The notes below the pieces were generated by a model, which was not told the origin of the DNA, ran no database searches, and saw only the letters and a list, made by a program, of their open reading frames with translations. Made by a program: the position numbers and the translations under genes. A stretch of DNA of 8,003 nucleotides from NCBI GenBank assembly GCA_021849435.1, contig JAJZSX010000103.1:1-8003 (forward strand). The letters are read 5' to 3'. Source of the DNA: Actinomycetes bacterium (lineage in GTDB: Bacteria > Actinomycetota > Acidimicrobiia > Acidimicrobiales > RAAP-2). Of the stretch, positions 1 through 5,358 are shown one piece after another (the first letter of the stretch is position 1; every line of letters begins with the position of its first letter).

Positions 1-1056
1 CATCTGATCGAGCGAGGCGGCGAGCCCGAGGAGCTCATCGGCCGACAGGTTCCCCGCGCACACGACCTCGCGCAGGATCGGGTGTCCCATCGTGATCGTG
101 CCGGTCTTGTCGATCAGCAGCGTCGTGCTCTTGGCCAGCCGCTCCAAAACGGCGCCACCTTTGATAATGACGTTGCGATTCGCGGCACGCGAGAGCCCCG
201 CGACGAAGGCGACCGGCGCGGCGAGAATTAGTGGACACGGCGTCGCCACCACGAGCACCGCCACCGCGCGCGTCGCCCCCCCGATGGCCCACGCGAATCC
301 CGCCGTAGCCAGCGTGACGATGAGAAAGATCAGGGCGTAGCGGTCGGCCAGGCGAACCGACGGCGCCTGAGAGGACTCCGCCTCGGCGACCAGGCGCACG
401 ATGCCCGAGAACGTGCTGTCCGCGGCCGTCGCGCTGGCACGGATCTCGATGGGCGCACCCGCGTTTACGATGCCACTTCGAATCCACTCGCCGCGTTCAC
501 GCTCGACGGGGAGGGGCTCGCCGGTTAACGCGGACTCATCCAGCGTTGCGACGTCGCTCGTGATCGTCCCGTCCACCGGCACCAGCTCGCCTGCGCCCAC
601 CATGAGCCGGTCGCCGGCAACGACCCCGTCCAGATCAACCGTGACGAGAGCGCCGTCTCGATAGCAGTGCGCGCTCTTGGGGGCGCGCGTCAGGAGTGCC
701 GCGAGCTCGCGGCGGGCGCGGCCGGTAGCCCAGTCGTCGAGAGATTGTCCCGTCGCCACCATGGCGCTGATGATCCCCGCGGCCAGGTATTCTCGCACCG
801 CCACCGCCCCCACCAGGGCGGCCAGGGCGATCACGTCGACACCGAGTCGGCCGCGGCGCACGCTCTCGATCATCGAGTAGAGCGACAATACGGCGCCGAT
901 GCCCGCGACGACCACCCACGTCGCGTCACCCGCGGCATTGGCCCCCGTCGCGTGGAAGACGCCGCCGAGCCCGAGGCCCGCGAGCACAACCACCAAGACA
1001 AACATCGTCAGACGCTGACGCACCCACGACGGGACCGACGCCACGGAAGTGGTCAT
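1..1056 (-). CDS. P1B-type heavy-metal-translocating ATPase, N-terminal 352 residues (3' end outside window)
   Basis: ATP-driven membrane pump for transition metals; only the N-terminal part is in the window. Reading from the ATG at 1056, the frame stays open to base 1. Visible in order are hydrophobic helices at about residues 17-36, 46-62 and 74-100, and the actuator domain with LTGE at 177-180. Next come two more helices (239-258, 263-285), the second holding the metal-site motif TPCP (272-275), and the phosphorylation motif DKTGT (316-320, Asp316). The ATP-binding domain lies beyond the edge. No N-terminal metal-binding domain (CxxC) precedes the first helix. TPC instead of CPC or SPC is the signature described for the P1B-5 subgroup, whose studied member Nia handles Ni and Fe; assigning that specificity here is inference. 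A purine-rich GAAGAG lies directly before the ATG. A TAGGGT box at 1064-1069 would place the transcript start near the ATG, so the mRNA may be almost leaderless. A hairpin separates it from hsp20 upstream. Confidence 0.93.
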   Translation of the reverse strand, partial: MTTSVASVPSWVRQRLTMFVLVVVLAGLGLGGVFHATGANAAGDATWVVVAGIGAVLSLYSMIESVRRGRLGVDVIALAALVGAVAVREYLAAGIISAMVATGQSLDDWATGRARRELAALLTRAPKSAHCYRDGALVTVDLDGVVAGDRLMVGAGELVPVDGTITSDVATLDESALTGEPLPVERERGEWIRSGIVNAGAPIEIRASATAADSTFSGIVRLVAEAESSQAPSVRLADRYALIFLIVTLATAGFAWAIGGATRAVAVLVVATPCPLILAAPVAFVAGLSRAANRNVIIKGGAVLERLAKSTTLLIDKTGTITMGHPILREVVCAGNLSADELLGLAASLDQM

Positions 1057-1119
1057 CTCTTCGACCCTAGGATCGGCGCTGCGCTTCGACCAGGGGCGAA
1101 GGGCTCTTCACCACTGACG

Positions 1120-1165
1120 AAAACGTCGAGTGGCCGCCGACCAACCGACCGGCGACCACTCGACG
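1120..1165 (-). terminator. Probable intrinsic terminator after hsp20
   Basis: A perfect 10-base inverted repeat (1124-1133 and 1156-1165) continues inward as a 5-base stem (1135-1139 and 1150-1154) across one mismatch. On the minus strand the stem is followed at once by four T (1120-1123). It starts 6 bases after the hsp20 stop. The stem is strong but the U-tract is short, so some read-through into the ATPase gene is possible. Confidence 0.6.
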
Positions 1166-1171
1166 GACGGC

Positions 1172-1624
1172 TCAACCGCGCGTGACCGCGATCTTGTGAC
1201 TCATCTCGCCCGCCGACGTCTCGGGAACGTGGATGCGCACCTCGAGCACACCATCCTTGTAGGACGCCGACACGTCCTTGTCGCGCACGCCCTTGGGCAG
1301 CGGCACGCTGCGCGTCAGGGAGCCGTAGCGGAACTCGCTGCGGTGCACGCGATCGCTGTCGTGCTCGTGGGATTCGGTCTTCTCAGCCGAGATGACCAGC
1401 ATCCCCTCGGCGATCTCGAGCTCGATGTCCCTGTCCGGGTCAACCCCTGGCAGCTCGGCGCGAACGACCATGTCCTCGCCCTCGCGGAACTCTTCGATCG
1501 CGAACATCGGGCGCCAGAACCCCTCCTTCAGGAAGTCGTCGAACCACTGGCGCGACGTCCACGGAAAGAGAGACAGGCCACCCGGCTCGTCGAAGTGCTT
1601 CTTCAGCATCTTGGTGTCAGCCAT
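1172..1624 (-). CDS. Hsp20/alpha-crystallin family small heat-shock protein
   Basis: ATP-independent chaperone of 150 residues that holds unfolding proteins, normally as an oligomer in the cytoplasm. The alpha-crystallin domain spans about residues 40-136, beginning around FAIEEFREGEDMVVRAELPG. It includes the usual PGVDPDRDIELEI strand region and ends with the family's conserved DGVLEVRIHVP (124-134). The short tail holds IAV (145-147), a version of the I-x-I motif used for oligomer contacts. The start is the ATG at 1624, preceded by a strong GGAGGT (1629-1634) at 5 bases. The frame is open upstream to an ATG near 1765, but that extension is Cys/Pro-rich and unlike the family, so it is rejected. 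The gene sits between the sortase and the metal ATPase and has its own likely promoter, structured leader and terminator. Confidence 0.96.
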   Translation of the reverse strand: MADTKMLKKHFDEPGGLSLFPWTSRQWFDDFLKEGFWRPMFAIEEFREGEDMVVRAELPGVDPDRDIELEIAEGMLVISAEKTESHEHDSDRVHRSEFRYGSLTRSVPLPKGVRDKDVSASYKDGVLEVRIHVPETSAGEMSHKIAVTRG

Positions 1625-1671
1625 ACCAACCTCCACATCGGGAGTGGTCACCGCCCCACCCTGAGGCGGTG
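1625..1671 (-). promoter_or_regulatory. Structured hsp20 5' leader, possible RNA thermometer
   Basis: On the minus strand, two hairpins sit directly before the hsp20 start. The first is a perfect 7-base GC-rich stem (1649-1655 with 1665-1671) with a 9-base loop. The second begins immediately after it: CTCC (1641-1644) pairs with GGAG of the ribosome binding site (1631-1634) across a 6-base loop. After an asymmetric internal loop (A against GUU), ACC (1646-1648) pairs with GGU (1625-1627) next to the AUG. A stable upstream hairpin plus a weak, imperfect one hiding the ribosome binding site is the general plan of heat-shock RNA thermometers. It does not match the ROSE or fourU sequence signatures that I know. 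Pairing was judged by eye; no energies were computed. Confidence 0.45.
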
Positions 1672-1688
1672 GCTCTGCTTCCACTTCA

Positions 1689-1718
1689 ACGCTAGGACAG
1701 CATCGCGAACTTGTCCAA
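1689..1718 (-). promoter_or_regulatory. Candidate hsp20 promoter
   Basis: On the minus strand, TTGGAC (1713-1718) is followed after 18 bases by TAGCGT (1689-1694). These fit a -35 and the TANNNT -10 form common in actinobacteria. Transcription would begin near 1682, giving a leader of about 58 bases that contains both hairpins described above. No HspR HAIR motif (CTTGAGT-N7-ACTCAAG) is seen. Confidence 0.4.
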
Positions 1719-1983
1719 TCGGCTTGCGATATCGCCCTGATCAGCATGAGAGAACACGCGCACAAGGGCTCGGTTCACCCGCGCCCCGGTGATCTGCTCT
1801 CTCAGGATCTCCGGGTCCGCTCACTCTTGACGTACATCAAGGGGATCGAGTCAACAGCGCACTATTACCAGGGCGAGGGAGCATTCAACACTCTGAAAGT
1901 GCCTCGACGCAGCGTTTCGGCTCGCGTCGGACCGAAAGTCGGTTCGTGGTAGTACCGCCGCGCGTCTCCGCGGCAGCCGACTA
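1719..1983. other. Gap between sortase and hsp20: no gene, several palindromes
   Basis: With the leader and promoter described separately, the gene-free gap is 359 bases (1625-1983). I see no convincing gene; the short frames on either strand lack ribosome binding sites and family resemblance. After the sortase stop there are two hairpins. One is a 6-base GC stem with a 6-base loop (1957-1962 with 1969-1974). The other is an 8-base stem with one G-U pair and a 3-base loop (1928-1935 with 1939-1946). Neither has a T-tract on the minus strand, so termination of the sortase transcript here is uncertain. An FNR/CRP-like box lies at 1827-1840. Confidence 0.5.
1827..1840. promoter_or_regulatory. 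FNR/CRP-type palindromic operator candidate
   Basis: TTGACGTACATCAA reads as TTGAC-N4-ATCAA and matches 9 of the 10 defined bases of the FNR consensus TTGAT-N4-ATCAA. The palindrome extends one base each side (CTTGA...TCAAG, 1826-1841). It lies about 140 bases upstream of the proposed hsp20 promoter, far for direct activation. No regulator of this family is visible in the window. Confidence 0.3.
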
Positions 1984-2712
1984 TCAGGCGGCGGGTAGTG
2001 ACCGGCTCGACGTCACGTGGCGCAACCTTGTAAACACGACGATGTTGGACTCGTAGTGTCCCGTTCGGTGGTCGAAGGCACCACCACACGTCACGAGCTG
2101 CAGGGCGATCACGCCTCGAGAGCCGTACACCAAAGTGTCGGGAAAGTCGTTCTTCGAGTACTGCACAACCCCAGTCACCGCGAAGGTCGTACGTACGCCG
2201 TCAGCCAGCGTCACGTTGACGCTGGCTCCAACCGCTAGGGACCGCAGCCGAAAGAACACGCCGGGACCACGATAGGAGTCGACGTGGCCGAGAATAACCG
2301 ACGAACCGATCTGTCCGGGCGTGGGACCGAGATTGAACCAGCTCGCGTAGGCGGTCGAGGCGGGAACCTGCACCTGTCGATCGGCCTGCAGACCCACCTC
2401 GCCGAGCCGGGTCGACACACCGATGGAGGGGATGGAGAGCTCGACCGGTCGTGACGACGCCACTGGCTGCGCAGCGCTGCGCACGGGCGTCATGGGAACC
2501 GCGTTCCGACCACTACCCACGGGCGTCGTAGGAACCGAACTCGGGGCACGACGCACGGGCGTCGTAGGAACCGGGCTGGTCCCCGCGACAATGATGACCG
2601 GCGGCTGATGGCGCGGAAGCAGGCCCCACAGAGAGATCGTCGCGACAGCCAGAGCGGCTGCCGCGACGATCCACCACATGGTTTCGCGTCGAACGGATCG
2701 ACTACGAGTCAA
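1984..2712 (-). CDS. Class F-like sortase (transpeptidase)
   Basis: Membrane-bound cysteine transpeptidase that cuts a sorting motif in secreted proteins and joins them to the cell wall. It is 242 residues long: a basic N-terminus, one membrane helix (about 13-32), a Pro/Thr linker with three 12-residue repeats (48-83), then the sortase fold (about 88-230). Catalytic His143 sits in ILGHVDS and Cys209 in LVTCGG. The run TCGGAFDHRTGHY resembles actinobacterial class F sortases. The catalytic Arg is not clear: members I recall tend to have Arg in the place of Glu221 (HYESN), leaving Arg216 or Arg229 as candidates. The start used is TTG at 2712, which overlaps the ice-binding protein gene by 11 bases and implies translational coupling; the ribosome binding site is weak (GAAG). 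An ATG at 2679 is an alternative that still keeps the membrane helix. The likely substrate is the upstream neighbour. Confidence 0.9.
   Translation of the reverse strand: MTRSRSVRRETMWWIVAAAALAVATISLWGLLPRHQPPVIIVAGTSPVPTTPVRRAPSSVPTTPVGSGRNAVPMTPVRSAAQPVASSRPVELSIPSIGVSTRLGEVGLQADRQVQVPASTAYASWFNLGPTPGQIGSSVILGHVDSYRGPGVFFRLRSLAVGASVNVTLADGVRTTFAVTGVVQYSKNDFPDTLVYGSRGVIALQLVTCGGAFDHRTGHYESNIVVFTRLRHVTSSRSLPAA
2483..2572 (-). repeat. Three 36-base tandem repeats in the sortase linker
   Basis: An 18-base core (ACGGGCGTC, R, T, R, GGAACC on the plus strand) occurs at 2483-2500, 2519-2536 and 2555-2572, exactly 36 bases apart. Each unit encodes 12 residues beginning VPTTPV or VPMTPV. Core bases are nearly identical while the rest of each unit differs, which suggests duplication followed by drift, or selection on the core. 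The repeats lie in the spacer between membrane helix and catalytic domain, so copy number would set the reach of the enzyme from the membrane. Confidence 0.85.
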
Positions 2713-3817
2713 TGTTGTCTTCGCTAGAGGAATCGTGGGCCGTCACGCGACGTCGGCGAGCGGAGAGCGCCATGGCGCCCGCGACGATCATCAGGGCGGC
2801 GCCACCGAAGCCGAGCAGGTCACGCGGCGTCGGACCCGACGACGCTGTTCCGCCAAATCCCGTCTTGGGCGCGCCCTGCGGGATGACCGGAACTGTCGTG
2901 GACGACGTGGGCTGCGTGGTAGGTGTCGACGCCACGGTGGTAGTGGTCGAGGCGACCGTGGTGGTCGTGACCGGAACCGTCGTGGTTGACGTCGTGGTCG
3001 ACGTCGTGGTCGACGTTGTAGTCACGTTCGAGCACGCGGGCACGGTGATTCGGTTGGAGTCGAGGGTGACCGCGCCGGTGCGCGCGAGCACGCGACCGCT
3101 CACGGCGGCCCCCGTATCAAGAGTCACCGAGGTCTGCGCCTCGATCGTGCCAGCGAAGGAGCTCGCAGAACCCAAGGTGGCCGAACTGGTGACCTGCCAG
3201 AACACGTTGCAAGCCGATGCCCCGTTCTCAAGAACCACGGAGCTGCCCGACGCGGTGGTGAGAGCACTGGGCACTTGGAAGATGAACACGGCGTTCGAGT
3301 CACCGGCGCCGTTCAAGGTCAGGGTTCCCGTGATTCCCAGGCTCGAGGGTGCCTGGTAGACGCCCGGAACCAGCGTCGAGCCACCGAGGTCGCTCAGGGT
3401 CGTAGTCGCGGGCGTTCGGCTCTGCGTGTCCAGGTACGCGGTGGTCAGCGCGCCCTGAGCGGAAAGCGCCAGTGCGTTGCTGACATTCGTCGTTCCGGTA
3501 CTCTGCACGCCGGGCGGGAATCCGGTGATCGAAGTACCGGGCGCGAGTCCGATGTCGCCCGACACGACGGAGGAGCCGGTGTTCGTGATGGTCGAGCCCG
3601 CCAGAACAGCGTAAGTAGACGCGGCTCCGAGGTTGACCGTGACCGTCGCGGCATTCGCCGGGGCGGCACTCAGGCCGAGAAGCATCGCTGCAACGAGGCC
3701 TGCGGCCCCGACGCCGAAGAGCGAGTCGCTGCGTCGTCGCATGCGCCCGCGCCAGGATGGAATCCGCGGCGGGCGGGCGTTCGTGAGACTGTGTTTCGGG
3801 AGAAAAGTCTTTTTCAT
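2702..3817 (-). CDS. Secreted, sortase-anchored DUF3494 ice-binding-like surface protein
   Basis: 371-residue exported protein. A long basic N-region (1-30) and hydrophobic core (33-51) form a signal peptide, with likely cleavage after PANA (residue 56). Residues about 60-260 are a DUF3494 ice-binding domain. AGSTITNTGSSVVSGDIG, GFPPGV, LVPGVY, ITGTLTL, AVFIFQ, NVFWQV and the final TLDSNRIT strand are all typical. Known members fold as a beta-solenoid that binds ice and inhibits recrystallisation. Cys203 and Cys262 could form a disulfide. A Thr-rich spacer (263-312) leads to the sorting signal APKTG (316-320), a membrane helix (about 334-352) and ARRRR (353-357), followed by an unusually long acidic tail to 371. 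The start ATG has GAAGGGA about 7 bases upstream. The sortase overlaps the 3' end. Ice binding itself is inferred from the family; adhesion or another role is possible. Confidence 0.93.
   Translation of the reverse strand: MKKTFLPKHSLTNARPPRIPSWRGRMRRRSDSLFGVGAAGLVAAMLLGLSAAPANAATVTVNLGAASTYAVLAGSTITNTGSSVVSGDIGLAPGTSITGFPPGVQSTGTTNVSNALALSAQGALTTAYLDTQSRTPATTTLSDLGGSTLVPGVYQAPSSLGITGTLTLNGAGDSNAVFIFQVPSALTTASGSSVVLENGASACNVFWQVTSSATLGSASSFAGTIEAQTSVTLDTGAAVSGRVLARTGAVTLDSNRITVPACSNVTTTSTTTSTTTSTTTVPVTTTTVASTTTTVASTPTTQPTSSTTVPVIPQGAPKTGFGGTASSGPTPRDLLGFGGAALMIVAGAMALSARRRRVTAHDSSSEDNIDS
2976..3023 (-). repeat. Four 12-base repeats coding the Thr/Ser spacer
   Basis: Units GACGTCGTGGTC at 2988-2999 and 3000-3011 are identical. 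Variants at 2976-2987 and 3012-3023 differ by a few bases. They encode a Thr/Ser-rich stretch of the wall spacer of the ice-binding protein. Such short repeats can expand or contract by slippage without a frame change. Confidence 0.7.
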
Positions 3818-3842
3818 AGTGAATCCCTTCGTACTGCCCTTG

Positions 3843-3862
3843 TCCCGCTATCGAGTGCGGGA
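3843..3862 (-). promoter_or_regulatory. Hairpin in the leader of the ice-binding protein gene
   Basis: A 6-base perfect stem (3843-3848 with 3857-3862) and 8-base loop lie about 25 bases upstream of the start codon, before the ribosome binding site. A second weak stem lies at 3905-3909 with 3915-3919. I could not pick a convincing promoter in 3818-3944. The function of the hairpin is unknown. Confidence 0.3.
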
Positions 3863-3944
3863 TACAGCAACTGCTACTGCAACCACGAGTGAACCGATAG
3901 TCGTGAGCTCAACAAGCTCGACCTCGGTGCACGAGTTGGATCCG

Positions 3945-4013
3945 CTAGCGCACCATCAGGTAGATGATGACGACGAGCAGGATGACGATGACGGTGCCGG
4001 CCTTGATGCGCAC
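3945..4013 (-). CDS. Tiny hydrophobic membrane peptide or frameshifted C-terminus
   Basis: From a GTG at 4013 the frame encodes 22 residues, almost all one membrane helix (AGTVIVILLVVIIYLMV) flanked by Arg and Lys. It starts 2 bases after the stop of the preceding 45-residue ORF. A GGGA lies about 9-10 bases upstream of the GTG. The frame is open further upstream through RPPRDVLIV without a start codon, to a stop near 4051. This suggests it may originally be the C-terminal part of the preceding ORF, joined by a one-base shift in the run of six C at 4030-4035 (minus strand). No family is recognised. Confidence 0.4.
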   Translation of the reverse strand: MRIKAGTVIVILLVVIIYLMVR

Positions 4014-4015
4014 GA

Positions 4016-4153
4016 TCAGTACGTCCCGTGGGGGGCGAACGTGGTTCGGTCATCGATGACCCGGCTCGCGATCACCACTTCGGCCAGGAGTTCGCGGCGG
4101 ATTCGCTCCGCCACGGACTCACTGCGCACTTCCGGCCTACTTGGACTGTTCAT
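4016..4153 (-). CDS. Small hypothetical protein, 45 residues
   Basis: From the ATG at 4153 the frame encodes 45 residues, with an amphipathic, charged middle (VAERIRRELLAEVVIASRVI). A GTG at 4129 preceded by AGTAGG is an alternative start. From that GTG onward, about 84 percent of third codon positions are G or C, as expected for a real gene here. It overlaps the 3' end of the DUF6458-like gene by 17 bases, so translational coupling is likely. The next ORF follows 2 bases after the stop and encodes a bare membrane helix. If the C6 run at 4030-4035 were one base longer, the two would read through as a single 69-residue protein with a soluble helix and a C-terminal anchor. No known family is recognised. 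Confidence 0.5.
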   Translation of the reverse strand: MNSPSRPEVRSESVAERIRRELLAEVVIASRVIDDRTTFAPHGTY

Positions 4154-4400
4154 GAACTGAACTCGTGTTGCCAGACTCATCGGTCACGACGCGATCGAGC
4201 GAGTGTCGGTTGGAGCCGACCGATCCGCGCGACACGCCAAAGACGATGGATGAGGCAACGAATCCAAATGCGCCCAGCACCATGAGGATGACGCCGACGG
4301 TTGACATGCGAAAACCATGTCCTTGATACGTGATCGCCCAGTACATGATGGCGCCGATACCGGTCACCAAAGCACTGAGTACCATTCCGGGAAGTCCCAT
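4137..4400 (-). CDS. DUF6458-like small membrane protein
   Basis: 87-residue protein with two predicted membrane helices (about 5-24 and 33-55) joined by a short loop, and a polar C-terminal tail (60-87). The arrangement of a first helix ending AIMYWAIT, then STVGVILMVLGAFGFVAS, resembles the small actinobacterial family DUF6458 (GAIL-FAVT ... TVGVILMVVG). That family's function is unknown. The polar tail is longer than I expect for the family. The start ATG follows a purine-rich GGAAGAGAGAAGAA. The gene lies downstream of the GAF-ANTAR genes with its own likely promoter, and overlaps a small ORF at its 3' end. Confidence 0.75.
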   Translation of the reverse strand: MGLPGMVLSALVTGIGAIMYWAITYQGHGFRMSTVGVILMVLGAFGFVASSIVFGVSRGSVGSNRHSLDRVVTDESGNTSSVHEQSK

Positions 4401-4420
4401 TTCTTCTCTCTTCCACTGTC

Positions 4421-4437
4421 CCCGACCAAATGTCGGG
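4421..4437 (-). promoter_or_regulatory. Hairpin in the leader of the DUF6458-like gene
   Basis: A perfect 6-base stem (4421-4426 with 4432-4437) with a 5-base loop ends about 20 bases before the start codon and just before the purine-rich ribosome binding site. It resembles in position and base content the hairpin at 3843-3862; on the minus strand both are followed by GGGACA overlapping the stem end. Confidence 0.3.
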
Positions 4438-4455
4438 TGAGAAGGAGGCGGGGTC

Positions 4456-4499
4456 TTGACGTCCTTTGCTTCACCCTATCGCGAGGTGAGAGACGTCAA
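4456..4499 (-). promoter_or_regulatory. Long inverted repeat with candidate promoter
   Basis: TTGACGTC (4456-4463) and GACGTCAA (4492-4499) are perfect inverted copies, and an inner pair TCACC/GGTGA (4471-4475, 4485-4489) extends the symmetry. The region lies between the GAF-ANTAR stop (4529) and the DUF6458-like start (4400). On the minus strand, TTGACG (4494-4499) and TAGGGT (4473-4478) could be a -35 and -10, although 15 bases apart is short. It could instead be a hairpin that ends the GAF-ANTAR transcript, but no T-tract follows. Confidence 0.35.
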
Positions 4500-4528
4500 T
4501 CACAATTCTTCGCGGAGCGACGACCAGT

Positions 4529-5269
4529 TCAGCGAGTCGGTGGTGACTCGGGACGAGCCAGATCGTCGATCACCACGGCACCGGCGACAATTCGTGCCGC
4601 AACGTCGGTCAGGCGCTCGTTGTGATTGCGCGCGTAGCCGCGTAGCCAGACAAAGGCCTGGTCCATGTCGCTTCCGGTGGCCTGGCTGATCATCCCCTTG
4701 GCCTGTTCGATGATGATTCGACTGTTGAGGGCATTGCTGAGCTGGTCGTTGAGAATCCGTGAGTTCAGTGACGTCTGGTGTTGGAGGATCGCGATCGTGG
4801 CGATGTCGGCGAGTCCTTGTGCCACGATGACGTCGCTCTCATCCAAGACGCCCTCGTTCGATCGAAAGAGGTTGAGCGCGCCGATCGTTCGTCCGCGCAG
4901 GCGCATGGGTAGACAGTGCACCGAGTGGAATCCCTGAGCGAGGGCCCGAGGAGTGAATCGTGGCCAGCGCTGGTCGGGCTCGGCGAGCTCGGCCTTGATG
5001 ACCGCGGCGCCGCTGTTGTAGCAGTCCACGCACGGGCCCTCGTTGGCCTGGATCTGAAAGAGCTCGAGCACGCGCATTGACTCGCTCGATGACGCAACGA
5101 ACTGGAGCTCCCCCCCGGGTAGGGCCAGCATGACCCCTGCAGCATCGACTCCGATCGCCTGCACGCACCTATCGCTCATCACTGTCAAGATGTCGATCAC
5201 GTCATAGTTGTCGACGAGGTTGTCCGCTAGTTCCACAAGTGTGGCGACCAGTATTGATTCTCGGGCCAT
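4529..5269 (-). CDS. GAF and ANTAR domain protein (RNA-binding antiterminator-type regulator)
   Basis: 246-residue cytoplasmic regulator. The GAF sensor domain covers about residues 20-165, with ANEGPCVDCYNSG (75-87) and LRGRTIGALNLFR (124-136) typical of actinobacterial GAF-ANTAR proteins. The C-terminal ANTAR domain (about 176-232) is a three-helix RNA-binding unit with the conserved EQAKGM (188-193). ANTAR proteins bind paired hexaloop hairpins in nascent RNA and prevent termination; GAF binds a small ligand or senses redox or another signal, here unknown. The start ATG is supported by GGGAGG about 8 bases upstream. It follows the second GAF-ANTAR gene after 89 bases. I found no clear double-hexaloop target in the window. 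Confidence 0.95.
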   Translation of the reverse strand: MARESILVATLVELADNLVDNYDVIDILTVMSDRCVQAIGVDAAGVMLALPGGELQFVASSSESMRVLELFQIQANEGPCVDCYNSGAAVIKAELAEPDQRWPRFTPRALAQGFHSVHCLPMRLRGRTIGALNLFRSNEGVLDESDVIVAQGLADIATIAILQHQTSLNSRILNDQLSNALNSRIIIEQAKGMISQATGSDMDQAFVWLRGYARNHNERLTDVAARIVAGAVVIDDLARPESPPTR

Positions 5270-5358
5270 GATTCAGCCTCCCTTCGATGCGCCGCACGGC
5301 AGCCACCAGTAGTCATAGTCTGCGGCCGTTTGCCGCGAACCAGATTTTTTATCGACAT

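Noticed and set aside
667..1185. Long plus-strand ORF antisense to the metal ATPase
   Set aside because: The minus-strand frame has intact P-type ATPase motifs; this is a high-GC shadow frame.
1625..1765. N-terminal extension of Hsp20 from an upstream ATG near 1765
   Set aside because: The ATG at 1624 has an ideal ribosome binding site and begins the family-like protein; the extension is Cys/Pro-rich and covers the likely promoter and hairpins.
1826..1841. HspR HAIR operator for hsp20
   Set aside because: CTTGA and TCAAG are 6 bases apart, whereas HAIR needs CTTGAGT-N7-ACTCAAG; the spacing fits an FNR/CRP-type site better.
1746..1952. Small plus-strand ORF in the sortase-hsp20 gap
   Set aside because: No ribosome binding site, no family resemblance, and it crosses the palindromic region.
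3275..3892. Plus-strand ORF antisense to the ice-binding protein
   Set aside because: Arg/Gly-rich shadow translation of a clear DUF3494 gene.
5322..5350. Plus-strand hairpin followed by six T, looking like an intrinsic terminator
   Set aside because: The T-run begins 8 bases after the stem and no plus-strand gene ends there; the A-rich stretch on the minus strand may instead be part of the GAF-ANTAR promoter.
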